Below, one piece after another: positions 44,550 through 53,378 of a stretch of DNA of 64,000 bases. Both the position numbers and the translations under genes were made by a program. Numbering within the stretch: the stretch's first letter is position 1; the number at the start of each line of letters is the position of its first letter. This DNA is from Aquimarina spinulae (GTDB lineage: Bacteria > Bacteroidota > Bacteroidia > Flavobacteriales > Flavobacteriaceae): assembly GCF_943373825.1 (NCBI RefSeq), contig NZ_CALSBP010000002.1, positions 733,501 through 797,500 of the forward strand. The letters are read 5' to 3'. The notes under the pieces were generated by a model. That model saw only the letters and a list, made by a program, of their open reading frames with translations. It was not told where the DNA came from and did not search any database.

Positions 44550-46601
44550 TTAATTCACCTCTGGTAAGAAGTTATAATTCTTACTGTACCATAACATCTG
44601 TTCTTCAAAGGTTTTAGGTTGGAATATTTCAAAACCTATAATCTCATCTGCATCATCCGTTTTTGGTACTAAAACAGGATTTACAAAACCACTATATGGT
44701 GCAGATGTAAATTGCTTGTTACGTTCTAATACTTCTGCATGCACTGCCTGATCAACTTTTACACCATATCCTTCTACCAATTCTTCTGCTGCTTTATAAT
44801 CTCCTTCAGATTTGATACGTTGCGTCTCTCTTAATAAACGTCCAAAAATTTCGCGCAACTTAGCATAATCATTAATATTAAAGTAGGTTTTTCCTTCTCT
44901 ACTTACTTTTTCGATGACATTATCTTTCTTTCCTTGCTCAAAAGCCCAGCCACTTACCCACTGGCGATTACGCATATGAGCTTCTTCTACATCATCGCCA
45001 AGGTTTAAACGAATCAATTGTGTCATTAATCCATTTCTAATATATCCATCATAAGCAGCTTTACCTGTCTTTTCCCAATCTTCAACTAATCCTAGTTCTT
45101 GTAATTTTGGATCCATTAAGTAGTATAACCCAACTAAATCAGCACGACCTTCTTCCATAGTAGAAGCATAGTTTTTTAATGTTTCTTTAGTTTCTCCTAC
45201 TCCAGGATTTAATTTTCCAGATGCATGACCAACTACTTCGTGTAATGCCGTATGTAATTTATCTCCTAATTGCCCATATTTTTCTTCTAGTTCGAACTCT
45301 TCATCATCATGTACAAACTCTTTTAAACGTCCTGAACCACCAGCATTATTATAAGCACCAATAATATTTCCTAAGGATACAGATTTAGAACCAACAGCAG
45401 CTCTAATCCAATTTGCATTAGGAAGGTTTACTCCTATAGGTGTGCTTGGCGATGCATCTCCTGCTTCTCCCGCAACAGCTACTACTTTATACGAAACTCC
45501 TACCACACTATCTTTTTTATGAGCATCCATTAATGGAGAATTATCTTCAAACCATTGCGCATTTTCTGATAGTACAGACATTTTTTTAGACATATCAAAA
45601 TCCTTGATCTGTACAATAGTTTCATAAGAACCTCTATATCCTAATGGATCATTATATACCTCAATAAAACTATTAATGTAATCTATATTACCATCAGTAG
45701 CTGCTGTCCATGCCACATTATAATCATCCCAGGTTTGTAGATTTCCCGTTTTATAATATTCGATCAATAATCCCAAAGCATCTCCCTGAGCTTCATTTTC
45801 TGCTACACCTTTTGCTTTTTCTAACCATTTGATAATTTCGTCGATTGCAGCTCCATATAATCCTCCTGACTTATATACTCGCTCTTTTAATTTTCCATTC
45901 TCTTTTACCAACTGAGAGTTTAAACCAAAGGACAAAGGTTTCTCTTCATTCGGAGATTTCATTTTACCATAAAACGAAGTAACATCGTTATTGGTAACGC
46001 CAGGCCCATAAAAATTAACTGCAGATAGCGCTACATTATCAACTCCTTTTGCTTGATTTACTTTTTTAGCATCTTGATCATTAAAAATCACTTCATATAC
46101 CTCTTTAGATACTTCTGTACCTGTAGTTGCAAGAAGAGAGCTAAAATAATCCTGGCTAAATTCTGGCTTGATTTTATCATTACTATAATGGTGATGAATC
46201 CCATTAGAGAACCAAACTCGTTTTAGATACGTTTCAAAAGCTTTCCAGTCTGCATCACTCTTATTACCTTCATAAGAAGTGTAGATTTTTTCTAATGCTT
46301 TTCTAATAGTAAGATTATGACGGTAATTCTGATCCCACATAATATCTCTTCCACTTAACCCAGCCTTAGTAAGATAATATACTAATTTCTGTTCTTTCAA
46401 AGTAAGATTATCCCAGCCTGGTATTTGGTATCTTAAAATTTTAAGATCTGCAAATTGCTCTACAACATAATCAAACTTTTCCTCTGTTACCTCCTGCTTT
46501 TGTTCCTGTTGGTCAATTTGATCCTTAACACTTGGATCCTTTTTACATGCAATCATTAAACTAGTGATCGCTATAAAAAATAATATTCTGTCGAGTTTCA
46601 T
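44550..46601 (-). CDS. Dipeptidyl peptidase III family (M49) lipoprotein
   Basis: 683 residues. The lipobox is LMIACKKD. The M49 zinc motif HExxGH is HEVVGH at 454-459, followed by EEGRAD, which replaces the classical EECRAD. Length and motifs fit bacterial DPP III, a cytosolic or, as here, membrane-anchored periplasmic enzyme releasing dipeptides from peptide N-termini. Bacteroidota homologues are often labelled 'dihydrofolate reductase' in databases, which the sequence does not support. Single gene with its own promoter. Confidence 0.9.
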   Translation of the reverse strand: MKLDRILFFIAITSLMIACKKDPSVKDQIDQQEQKQEVTEEKFDYVVEQFADLKILRYQIPGWDNLTLKEQKLVYYLTKAGLSGRDIMWDQNYRHNLTIRKALEKIYTSYEGNKSDADWKAFETYLKRVWFSNGIHHHYSNDKIKPEFSQDYFSSLLATTGTEVSKEVYEVIFNDQDAKKVNQAKGVDNVALSAVNFYGPGVTNNDVTSFYGKMKSPNEEKPLSFGLNSQLVKENGKLKERVYKSGGLYGAAIDEIIKWLEKAKGVAENEAQGDALGLLIEYYKTGNLQTWDDYNVAWTAATDGNIDYINSFIEVYNDPLGYRGSYETIVQIKDFDMSKKMSVLSENAQWFEDNSPLMDAHKKDSVVGVSYKVVAVAGEAGDASPSTPIGVNLPNANWIRAAVGSKSVSLGNIIGAYNNAGGSGRLKEFVHDDEEFELEEKYGQLGDKLHTALHEVVGHASGKLNPGVGETKETLKNYASTMEEGRADLVGLYYLMDPKLQELGLVEDWEKTGKAAYDGYIRNGLMTQLIRLNLGDDVEEAHMRNRQWVSGWAFEQGKKDNVIEKVSREGKTYFNINDYAKLREIFGRLLRETQRIKSEGDYKAAEELVEGYGVKVDQAVHAEVLERNKQFTSAPYSGFVNPVLVPKTDDADEIIGFEIFQPKTFEEQMLWYSKNYNFLPEVN

Positions 46602-46623
46602 TTATTTTATTTTATTGTTTTGA

Positions 46624-46631
46624 CAAATGTA
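46624..46631 (-). promoter_or_regulatory. -7 box of the DPP III gene
   Basis: TACATTTG on the minus strand, a perfect TAnnTTTG match, 22 nt before the start codon. Confidence 0.45.
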
Positions 46632-46693
46632 ACAAAATAAAAGGATGTTAAAATTGTTTATATTAGCTGACCAAACAATCTAAACTAACTAAC

Positions 46694-47728
46694 ATGAAAA
46701 TAGTAAAATATTTATTTTTTCTATTATTATTAGTAATAATTGGCGGAGCTGTTTATGTTGCTACCATAGACGGTGAGTTTCAAGTAGAAGAAAGTAGAGT
46801 AATCGATGCTCCTGATGAATTGTTATTTACTACAATCAATGAGTATAGAACCTGGGATAAATGGGGGCCTTGGATGGATGAATCTGATGATTTTATTATG
46901 GAGTATCCAGAAAAAACAAGTGGTGAAGGTGCTTCTTATAGTTGGAAAAGCGAAACAGAAGGAGATGGTAAAATGGAGACCATAAAAACTTCTCCATTTA
47001 CCAGCATAGATCAAAAAATTACCTTTATCACTCCTATGGGTGAAAGCAAAAGTGATGTGTACTGGAAATTTGAGAAAATTGAAGGTAAAAAGACTAAAGT
47101 AACCTGGGGTATGAAAGGTGAACAATCTTTTATGGAAAAAGCATTCTGGGCTACTCAAGATAGTAGTATATCGAAAATGCTAAAACCTATGTATGCTCGC
47201 GGACTCGAAAAACTCGATGCATTTACTGATGAAAAAATGAAAAAATATACGGTTCATGTAGATGGAATCACAGAACATGGGGGCGGTTTCTATATGTATA
47301 GTGCTACTGCTTCTTCAATAGCCATAATTCCTGAAAAAATGAAGGAAATGATCCCCGCAGTGGATACGTATATGAAACAAAACAATCTTCCGCGAACAGG
47401 AATGCCATTTACACTATATAACGAGTATAACGAAGAACAGGGAACTGCAATTTTCTCTACTGCAATACCAACCAGAGATAAAGTAGTTACGCCAAAAGAA
47501 AGTGCTATTCTTTGTGATTTTTTACCAAGGCAGAAAGTGGTTAAAACCACACTTAAAGGAGATTACAATAATCTAAAAGAAGCATGGGAAGCTGGTTATA
47601 AATATATTGCAGAAAATAACTTAGAACCCAATACAGAATCTGCAGCTTTTGAAGTATATCGGGTAGAACCAACATTACAACCAAATCCTGCTGAGTGGGT
47701 TACCGAAATTTATATTCCAATAAAATAA
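46694..47728 (+). CDS. SRPBCC domain plus GyrI-like effector-binding domain protein
   Basis: 344 residues. One N-terminal membrane helix (about 5-25), a START-like SRPBCC domain (about 30-170, INEYRTWDKWGPWMDESDD), then a GyrI-like/AraC effector-binding domain (about 178-343, ending EWVTEIYIPIK). Both folds bind small hydrophobic molecules. No enzyme activity is known for this arrangement. Divergent from the DPP III gene. Confidence 0.85.
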   Translation: MKIVKYLFFLLLLVIIGGAVYVATIDGEFQVEESRVIDAPDELLFTTINEYRTWDKWGPWMDESDDFIMEYPEKTSGEGASYSWKSETEGDGKMETIKTSPFTSIDQKITFITPMGESKSDVYWKFEKIEGKKTKVTWGMKGEQSFMEKAFWATQDSSISKMLKPMYARGLEKLDAFTDEKMKKYTVHVDGITEHGGGFYMYSATASSIAIIPEKMKEMIPAVDTYMKQNNLPRTGMPFTLYNEYNEEQGTAIFSTAIPTRDKVVTPKESAILCDFLPRQKVVKTTLKGDYNNLKEAWEAGYKYIAENNLEPNTESAAFEVYRVEPTLQPNPAEWVTEIYIPIK

Positions 47729-47734
47729 CACCTT

Positions 47735-47772
47735 ATAAACTGCATTCTATGATTTGATAGAATGCAGTTTAT
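47735..47772 (+). terminator. Hairpin terminator after the SRPBCC gene
   Basis: Perfect 16-bp arms ATAAACTGCATTCTAT and complement around GATTTG, six nt after the stop codon. The T-run is poor, so termination efficiency is uncertain. Confidence 0.65.
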
Positions 47773-47876
47773 ACATTAGAATATATAGAGTAATTAATTG
47801 ATAGTATATCGTTGAAAACTCTATGCAAACATACATTAATGCTACCCTGGGCTTAAAAAAACAATAGATAAAACAG

Positions 47877-48242
47877 ATGAAACAAATACTCTTGGTATTT
47901 ATCGGAGGGGGCACAGGTAGCATCGCACGTTATCTTATAAGTAAATACCTTAATAGTTCTTCTACAGGAATCCCATATGGTACCTTTACAGCTAATATTT
48001 TAGGCAGTCTCTTTATTGGGATTATTCTCGGGCTAGCTCTTAAAAACAATGTAATATCACAAAACACAGTTACCCTTTTGGCAACCGGTTTTTGCGGGGG
48101 ATTTACCACCTTTTCTACATTTGCTTATGAAAATCATGTGTTACTAAAATCTGGAGATTTTATCAATTTCATCATCTATGCTGCTGGATCATTTGTAGTT
48201 GGAGTTCTTTTCATATTTTTAGGGATGTTTATAGTAAAATAA
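47877..48242 (+). CDS. crcB: Fluoride exporter CrcB/FluC
   Basis: 121 residues and four membrane helices. Family blocks: GGGTGSIARYLI at the N-terminus, GTFTANILGSLFIG, and the polar track and Na+ site in ATGFCGGFTTFSTFAYE. Fluc channels are dual-topology homodimers that expel fluoride. It starts the crcB and P-II gene pair. No crcB riboswitch was recognised upstream. Confidence 0.95.
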   Translation: MKQILLVFIGGGTGSIARYLISKYLNSSSTGIPYGTFTANILGSLFIGIILGLALKNNVISQNTVTLLATGFCGGFTTFSTFAYENHVLLKSGDFINFIIYAAGSFVVGVLFIFLGMFIVK

Positions 48243-48283
48243 TACTATAAAAATAGACCAGAGATCAATTCTAATAAAGGCTT

Positions 48284-48622
48284 ATGAAAAAAATTGAAGC
48301 AATTATACGCAAATCAAAATTCGAAGCTGTAAAAGAAGCTTTACATAAAATTGAAGTAAATTTCTTTACCTATTGGGATGTAACAGGTGTTGGTAATGAA
48401 AAGAAAGGCCATGTATACAGAGGGATCACCTATAATACATCTGATATACCACGTAGATACTTATCCATAGTGATCTCTGATGAATTTGAAGAAAAAACAA
48501 TTCGTACACTAATTGATTCTGCCAAAACCGGAGAGGTCGGTGACGGAAAAATATTTGTATCAAATATTCAGGATGCTTACAGAATTAGAACTGAAGAAAA
48601 AGGCAATCAGGCATTATATTAA
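48284..48622 (+). CDS. P-II family nitrogen regulatory protein
   Basis: 112 residues, exact P-II length. MKKIEAIIRKSKFEAVKEAL start, T-loop GHVYRGITYNT with both tyrosines kept, and the nucleotide-binding TGEVGDGKIFV. It senses ATP/ADP and 2-oxoglutarate and usually controls AmtB or nitrogen enzymes. No amtB lies next to it here. The following porin genes suggest nitrogen-linked control of outer-membrane uptake, as in other flavobacteria; this is inference. Confidence 0.93.
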   Translation: MKKIEAIIRKSKFEAVKEALHKIEVNFFTYWDVTGVGNEKKGHVYRGITYNTSDIPRRYLSIVISDEFEEKTIRTLIDSAKTGEVGDGKIFVSNIQDAYRIRTEEKGNQALY

Positions 48623-48800
48623 ATTTTTAATGTATTAATCTCCTCAATACCTTTTACCTAAATATACCTATATCGTTTTTTTGATCACCTTCTACTTTCT
48701 AATGTATTTATTAAAGTCTTTTTAGATCAAAACAAGCACATATCATAAGAAAAGCTCAAAAACACGCTTTTAAATCCTTAAAATACACTAAAATAAAAAC

Positions 48801-48875
48801 TATACCCTAATTTTAATAGGGTATAAATTACAAAATTTGTAAAAATATACATATATACCCTATTTTTTAATGGGT
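48801..48875 (+). promoter_or_regulatory. Two palindromic operator-like sites upstream of the first porin gene
   Basis: Site 1 (48801-48825) has perfect arms TATACCCTA and TAGGGTATA seven bases apart. Site 2 (48854-48875) has TATACCCTATT and AATGGGT. Their centres are about 53 bp apart, near five helical turns, which fits cooperative binding of one regulator on one DNA face. The second porin gene lacks both sites. Confidence 0.45.
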
Positions 48876-48891
48876 CAAATTTGTTTTTATA

Positions 48892-48899
48892 TAGTTTTA
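48892..48899 (+). promoter_or_regulatory. -7-like box of the first porin gene
   Basis: TAGTTTTA (one mismatch to TAnnTTTG) with CAAATTTG about 12 nt upstream. The same box and surroundings recur at 50179-50186 before the second porin gene. Confidence 0.4.
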
Positions 48900-48943
48900 T
48901 CGTTCCAATTAAAAACTAATTATAACGGTAATCAATGTTTATT

Positions 48944-50053
48944 ATGAAAACAAAAACCACCACATTTTTAAAAAAAGTAACTCTTTTTACTTTAATCTTA
49001 TTAAGTTCCAAAGTTATTAGCCAGGAAGAAAAACCAGAACCAACATTAGATAAGTTATTATCTAAAATAAACTTATCAGGATCTATTGACGGATACTACA
49101 GGTACAATTTTGAAGCTCCTAATAACAACTCGGTAGCTCCAAAAACATTATTCGCAAACGATAATGGTTTTGCATTAAGTATGGCTAATACTATTTTGGA
49201 ATATGAAGGCGAAAAAGTTGGGTTTGTAGCCGATCTTGTCTTTGGACCCAGAGGAGAAGATGCTGTATTTAATTCTGATGATTCTGCTCAAATTATTAAC
49301 CAGTTATTTGTCTACTGGGATGTAACCGAAAGCATTAAACTAACCTTCGGTAATTTCAATACTTTTATAGGGTATGAAGTGATTTCACCAACTGGAAATT
49401 TTAATTATTCTACTTCGTATATGTTTTCATACGGCCCTTTCTCACATACTGGCTTGAAAGCAGATATTGCAATAAGTAAAAAATGGTCTGCTATGCTTGC
49501 TGTAATGAACCCTAGTGATTATACAGACAGTAATCCATTTGACACCTATATCGCTGGAGCACAAATAGGATATACCCTGAATAATGGTAGTGCTTTTCTA
49601 AATTTCAGATATGGTAATGAAGGAGAACCAGGAGAAGTAGGCCCTACTTTTCAGGTAGATCTTACTACAGGATGGGATCTCACACAAGATTTTTATCTTG
49701 GTGTAAATACAACCTATGTAACTACAGAACCACAAGAAAACGGAGATGCTTCTGGGTTTTATGGAGTAGCACTATATCCTCAATACAAAACATCTAAAAA
49801 ATTCGCTATAGGAATAAGAGGAGAATATTTCTCGGTTTATAATGGTGGATTAACAGATGTAATTGGACTAAACACACAAGGTGATGGAGATGTTATTACA
49901 GCTACCCTAACAGGAAATTATACGATTGGAGAGTTAACGCTTAAACCAGAATTAAGAATCGATGCTACTTCTGAAGATTCCTTTTTAGATAATGATAGAG
50001 AAGCTACAAAAAGTCTTTCTTCTTTTGTGCTAGGAGCAGTATACAAATTTTAA
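48944..50053 (+). CDS. Outer-membrane beta-barrel porin (BBP2/OmpL-like), copy 1
   Basis: 369 residues from ATG at 48944; the ATG at 48935 adds three residues absent from the paralogue. Signal peptide to ...VISQ (about 27). The rest is a 14- to 16-stranded barrel pattern starting INLSGSIDGYYRYNF and ending LSSFVLGAVYKF with the terminal Phe of outer-membrane proteins. Such porins often follow amtB/P-II genes in Flavobacteriia. About nine in ten residues match the next gene. Confidence 0.85.
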   Translation: MKTKTTTFLKKVTLFTLILLSSKVISQEEKPEPTLDKLLSKINLSGSIDGYYRYNFEAPNNNSVAPKTLFANDNGFALSMANTILEYEGEKVGFVADLVFGPRGEDAVFNSDDSAQIINQLFVYWDVTESIKLTFGNFNTFIGYEVISPTGNFNYSTSYMFSYGPFSHTGLKADIAISKKWSAMLAVMNPSDYTDSNPFDTYIAGAQIGYTLNNGSAFLNFRYGNEGEPGEVGPTFQVDLTTGWDLTQDFYLGVNTTYVTTEPQENGDASGFYGVALYPQYKTSKKFAIGIRGEYFSVYNGGLTDVIGLNTQGDGDVITATLTGNYTIGELTLKPELRIDATSEDSFLDNDREATKSLSSFVLGAVYKF

Positions 50054-50072
50054 TATATCTATTTTATAGAGC

Positions 50073-50108
50073 AAAAGCGTCCTGAGCAATCAGAACGCTT
50101 TTTTTTAT
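50073..50108 (+). terminator. Terminator of porin copy 1
   Basis: Arms AAAAGCGTCCTGA and TCAGAACGCTTTT with one mismatch, followed by a T-run. The sequence from the stop codon onwards is almost the same as after copy 2. Confidence 0.85.
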
Positions 50109-50178
50109 TAACACTCAGAACACTTTTGTTATTAAAGACACTTACAACTTTATCCTTTCGGGTTCAAATTCTTTTACA

Positions 50179-50186
50179 TAGTTTTA
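50179..50186 (+). promoter_or_regulatory. -7-like box of the second porin gene
   Basis: TAGTTTTA, preceded by GGGTTCAAATT and followed by CAAAAACAATTACAAC, all matching the first porin promoter with small changes. Confidence 0.4.
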
Positions 50187-50226
50187 CACCCCTAATCAAA
50201 AACAATTACAACAATTACAATTAACT

Positions 50227-51339
50227 ATGAAAGTAAAGATTATCACAGAGTTTTTAAAAAAAGTAGCTCTCCTTACTTTATTTCTTTTGAGCTTTAATGC
50301 CATTAGTCAAGAAGAAGAACCAAAATCAACACTAGGTAAATTATTGTCTAAAATAAACTTATCAGGATCTATTGACGGATACTACAGGTACAATTTCGCA
50401 GCTCCTAATGACAACTCGGTAGCTCCAAAAACTTTTTTTGTAGATGAAAGCGGTTTTGCATTAGGCATGGCTAATGCTATTTTGGGATATGAGGGTGAAA
50501 AAGTTGGGTTTGTAGCCGATCTTGTCTTTGGACCCAGAGGAGAAGATGCTGTATTTAATTCTGATGATTCTGCTCAAATGATTAACCAGTTATTTGTTTA
50601 CTGGAATGTAACCGAAAGCGTTAAGCTTACCTTCGGTAATTTTAATACTTTCATAGGGTATGAAATGATTTCACCAACAGAAAATTTCAATTATTCTACT
50701 TCATATATGTTTACCTATGGCCCTTTATCTCATACTGGTTTGAAAGCAGATATTGCAATAAGTGAAAAATGGTCTGCTATGCTTGCTGTAATGAACCCTA
50801 GTGATTATACCGAAAATAACCCTTTTGATACTTACATCGCTGGAGCACAAATAGGATATACTCTGGATAACGGCAGTGCTTTTCTTAACTTTAGATATGG
50901 TAATGAAGGAGAACCCGGAGAAGTAGGTCCTACTTTTCAGGTAGATCTTACTACAGGATGGGATCTTACACAAGATTTTTATCTCGGCGTGAATACAACC
51001 TATGTAACTACAGAACCACAAGAAAACGGAGATGCTTCTGGGTTTTACGGAGTAGCACTATATCCTCAATACAAGACATCTGAAAAATTCGCTATAGGAA
51101 TAAGAGGAGAATATTTCTCGGTTTATAATGGTGGATTAACAGATGTAATTGGACTAGACACACATGGTGATGGAGATGTTATTACGGCTACCCTAACAGG
51201 AAATTATACGATTGGAGAGTTAACACTTAAACCAGAATTAAGAATCGATGCTACTTCTGAAGATTCCTTTTTAGATAATGATAGAGAAGCTACAAAAAGT
51301 CTTTCTTCTTTTGTACTAGGAGCAGTATACAAATTTTAA
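50227..51339 (+). CDS. Outer-membrane beta-barrel porin, tandem copy 2
   Basis: 370 residues, signal peptide to ...AISQ. By eye about 28 substitutions separate the mature protein from copy 1, mainly in the N-terminal half, and several make copy 2 more acidic (K to E, N to D). The last 170 residues differ at only about four positions. The pair arose by tandem duplication including promoter and terminator. It lacks the double palindrome of copy 1, so the copies may be expressed under different conditions. Confidence 0.87.
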   Translation: MKVKIITEFLKKVALLTLFLLSFNAISQEEEPKSTLGKLLSKINLSGSIDGYYRYNFAAPNDNSVAPKTFFVDESGFALGMANAILGYEGEKVGFVADLVFGPRGEDAVFNSDDSAQMINQLFVYWNVTESVKLTFGNFNTFIGYEMISPTENFNYSTSYMFTYGPLSHTGLKADIAISEKWSAMLAVMNPSDYTENNPFDTYIAGAQIGYTLDNGSAFLNFRYGNEGEPGEVGPTFQVDLTTGWDLTQDFYLGVNTTYVTTEPQENGDASGFYGVALYPQYKTSEKFAIGIRGEYFSVYNGGLTDVIGLDTHGDGDVITATLTGNYTIGELTLKPELRIDATSEDSFLDNDREATKSLSSFVLGAVYKF

Positions 51340-51358
51340 TATATCTATTTTATAAAGC

Positions 51359-51391
51359 AAAAGCGTTCTGATTGCTCAGAACGCTTTTTTT
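51359..51391. terminator. Bidirectional terminator of porin copy 2 and the DUF1684 gene
   Basis: Perfect arms AAAAGCGTTCTGA and TCAGAACGCTTTT around TTGC, with T-runs on both strands; the DUF1684 stop codon overlaps its right end. Confidence 0.88.
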
Positions 51392-52004
51392 ATTTATTCT
51401 CTGGATATTTCTTATATGCCTTAACACCTACAGGAATCTTTACATCGAGATGATTTGCTTCTGGTGGTATTGGACAAGAATACCTGTCATTATAAGCACA
51501 ATAGGGATTATACGAAGTATTAAAATCAATAATAATATAATCTCCTTCAGGGATTTTTAAATCTATAAAACGTCCTCCTGCGTAACTTGATTCTTCATTA
51601 GTTAAATCTGTAAAAGGGAGAAATAAATAATTTTCAAATTCTGGCTGAGTTTTTAATCCTTGATTTTGATATATCTGTAATACATAAGATTTTTTCTGTA
51701 ATATAAAGTGAGCCTCTCCATATTTGACATATATAGGTTCTCTTCCTGTAGTGGTTTTCATCACAAAAGGTGTTTCATACGGTGTACGAATAAATTTTGC
51801 ACGGATACAAAAAGAAGTATCGATTTCAAAAAAATCAAGCGTTTTAAAACGTTCTAAATCTTTTGGTGTTAAAGGTGAAGTTTCTTCAGAAGCAAAATCC
51901 TTGTTAAGTTCTTCCTGAAAAGACAATATTTTTTTTATCGCTATAGAATCCTGAGCAATTATATTCCCAATAAAAAACACAAATAAAATTGATATCCTGA
52001 ACAC
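51390..52004 (-). CDS. DUF1684 family secreted protein
   Basis: 204 residues from GTG at 52004, giving signal peptide VFRISILFVFFIGNIIAQ. A TTG at 52025 is also in frame, but it overlaps a perfect -7 box TACTTTTG (minus strand, 52023-52030), so transcription should start downstream of it. DUF1684 landmarks: GREPIYVKYGEAHF, FTDLTNEESSYAGGRFIDL and the closing FNTSYNPYCAYNDRYSCPIPP block with cysteines. Function unknown; located in periplasm or exported. Confidence 0.82.
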   Translation of the reverse strand: MFRISILFVFFIGNIIAQDSIAIKKILSFQEELNKDFASEETSPLTPKDLERFKTLDFFEIDTSFCIRAKFIRTPYETPFVMKTTTGREPIYVKYGEAHFILQKKSYVLQIYQNQGLKTQPEFENYLFLPFTDLTNEESSYAGGRFIDLKIPEGDYIIIDFNTSYNPYCAYNDRYSCPIPPEANHLDVKIPVGVKAYKKYPENK

Positions 52005-52022
52005 TTCCCCTTTGTTTTTTTG

Positions 52023-52030
52023 CAAAAGTA
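52023..52030 (-). promoter_or_regulatory. -7 box deciding the DUF1684 start
   Basis: TACTTTTG on the minus strand. It lies 18 nt before the GTG start, implying a leader of about ten bases. Confidence 0.45.
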
Positions 52031-52138
52031 CAATTTACAATTAGTTAACTAATTAATTTTAATAAAATTATGCTTAAATAATAGATAAAAAACTACTTTT
52101 ATCTATTAATTGGATGTCTAATACAAATCACGAATACA

Positions 52139-53353
52139 TTGCTAAAACTTTTACTTCATTATTTCAACTCTTTTTCTGGGCTATCAAAAGAGGTGTGGTG
52201 GTTAGCTCTGATCACTCTAATCAATAGAGCCGGGGCAATGGTCATCCCCTTTTTATCTTTATACTTAACCGATGACTTAAATTTTTCGTTGCAACAAGTA
52301 GGTTGGATTATGACCAGTTATGGATTAGGTTCTTTTTTAGGCGCCTGGTTAGGAGGTAAACTAAGTGATCAAATTGGTTACTACAAGGTCATACTTATTT
52401 CTTTGTTATTAACGGGTGTCTCATTTATAACTATTCAATATTTTACTAGTTTCTGGAGTATTTGTGTCGGTTTCTTTGTTCTAATTGCAATTGCAGATAT
52501 GGCCAGACCTGCTTTTTTTGTAGCATTAAGTGCCTATAGTAAACCAGAAAATAAAACCAGATCATTAACTTTTATTCGACTTGCAATTAATCTAGGTTTC
52601 TCTGCCGGTCCTGCAATTGGTGGGCTAATTATAGCATCTATAGGATATTATGGTTTATTTTGGGTAGACGGGATTACTTGTATTATAGCCGGATTTGTGA
52701 TGATACAAACGTTACATCCCAAAAAAGCAAAAATACAAGACAAAGAAGTTGTTGTCGAAAATCCGGTAAGCGCTCATAAGGACGGTATTTATGTCCTGTT
52801 TTTAATAGCATTGGCTTTATTTGGATTTATATTTGTTCAGTATTTTTCTACAATACCATTATATTATAAAGAAATACACCAACTATCAGAACAAAAAATC
52901 GGATTATTACTTGCTTTAAATGGCGCTTTGATATTTTTCTTTGAAATGCCATTAATTGCATATCTGGAAAAGACAAAATTATCTAAAATAGGGAATGTTA
53001 TTGGCGGGTTTGTTCTAACAGGCATAAGTTTCCTACTGTTATTAGTTACTCCGTGGGCAGGAGTTTTGGTTATCGGAATGATTATCGCCACACTTGGGGA
53101 GATGGTTGCATTTCCATTTGGAAATGCTTTTGCTCTAGACAGATCAAAAAAAGGAAGACAGGGAGCATACATGGGATTGTATAGCATGTCTTTTTCTTTA
53201 GCTCATATTTTTGGTCATAACTCAGGGATGCAATTCATAAATAATTTTGGATTTGAAAACACCTGGATTTTTATGGCGCTGATTGCTGCTTTAGGAACAT
53301 TTTTATTATATATCGTAAAACGAAAACTTAATCAGGAAAAAGTACCTGGTTAA
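52139..53353 (+). CDS. MFS transporter, TTG start
   Basis: 404 residues and 12 helices. Loop 2-3 carries the MFS motif as GAWLGGKLSDQIGYYK. No ATG precedes residue 34 in this frame, while the stretch from TTG at 52139 (LSKEVWWLALITLINRAGAMVIPF) already contains the first helix, so TTG is the likely start. An ATG at 52113 is in another frame and stops after about 35 codons. Substrate unknown; the family resembles multidrug or sugar-efflux MFS. Confidence 0.85.
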   Translation: MLKLLLHYFNSFSGLSKEVWWLALITLINRAGAMVIPFLSLYLTDDLNFSLQQVGWIMTSYGLGSFLGAWLGGKLSDQIGYYKVILISLLLTGVSFITIQYFTSFWSICVGFFVLIAIADMARPAFFVALSAYSKPENKTRSLTFIRLAINLGFSAGPAIGGLIIASIGYYGLFWVDGITCIIAGFVMIQTLHPKKAKIQDKEVVVENPVSAHKDGIYVLFLIALALFGFIFVQYFSTIPLYYKEIHQLSEQKIGLLLALNGALIFFFEMPLIAYLEKTKLSKIGNVIGGFVLTGISFLLLLVTPWAGVLVIGMIIATLGEMVAFPFGNAFALDRSKKGRQGAYMGLYSMSFSLAHIFGHNSGMQFINNFGFENTWIFMALIAALGTFLLYIVKRKLNQEKVPG

Positions 53354-53378
53354 CCAATTATTTATAAAACCTATACCA

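Larger units (their letters stand above)
48623..48943. other. Regulatory region before the porin pair
   Basis: 321 nt. It contains two related palindromes (48801-48825 and 48854-48875) and a promoter with TAGTTTTA at 48892-48899. The last 60 nt are similar to the region upstream of the second porin gene. Confidence 0.55.

Noticed and set aside
47773..47876. Possible fluoride riboswitch before crcB
   Set aside because: The gap is short and AT-rich and I could not find the conserved GATGG/CTGCC-type blocks or pseudoknot arms of the crcB motif.
50725..51021. 98-codon antisense ORF within porin copy 2
   Set aside because: Shadow frame of a conserved porin gene.
52113..52230. ATG-started ORF overlapping the MFS transporter start
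   Set aside because: It stops after about 35 codons, shows no family features, and is out of frame with the conserved first membrane helix of the transporter.
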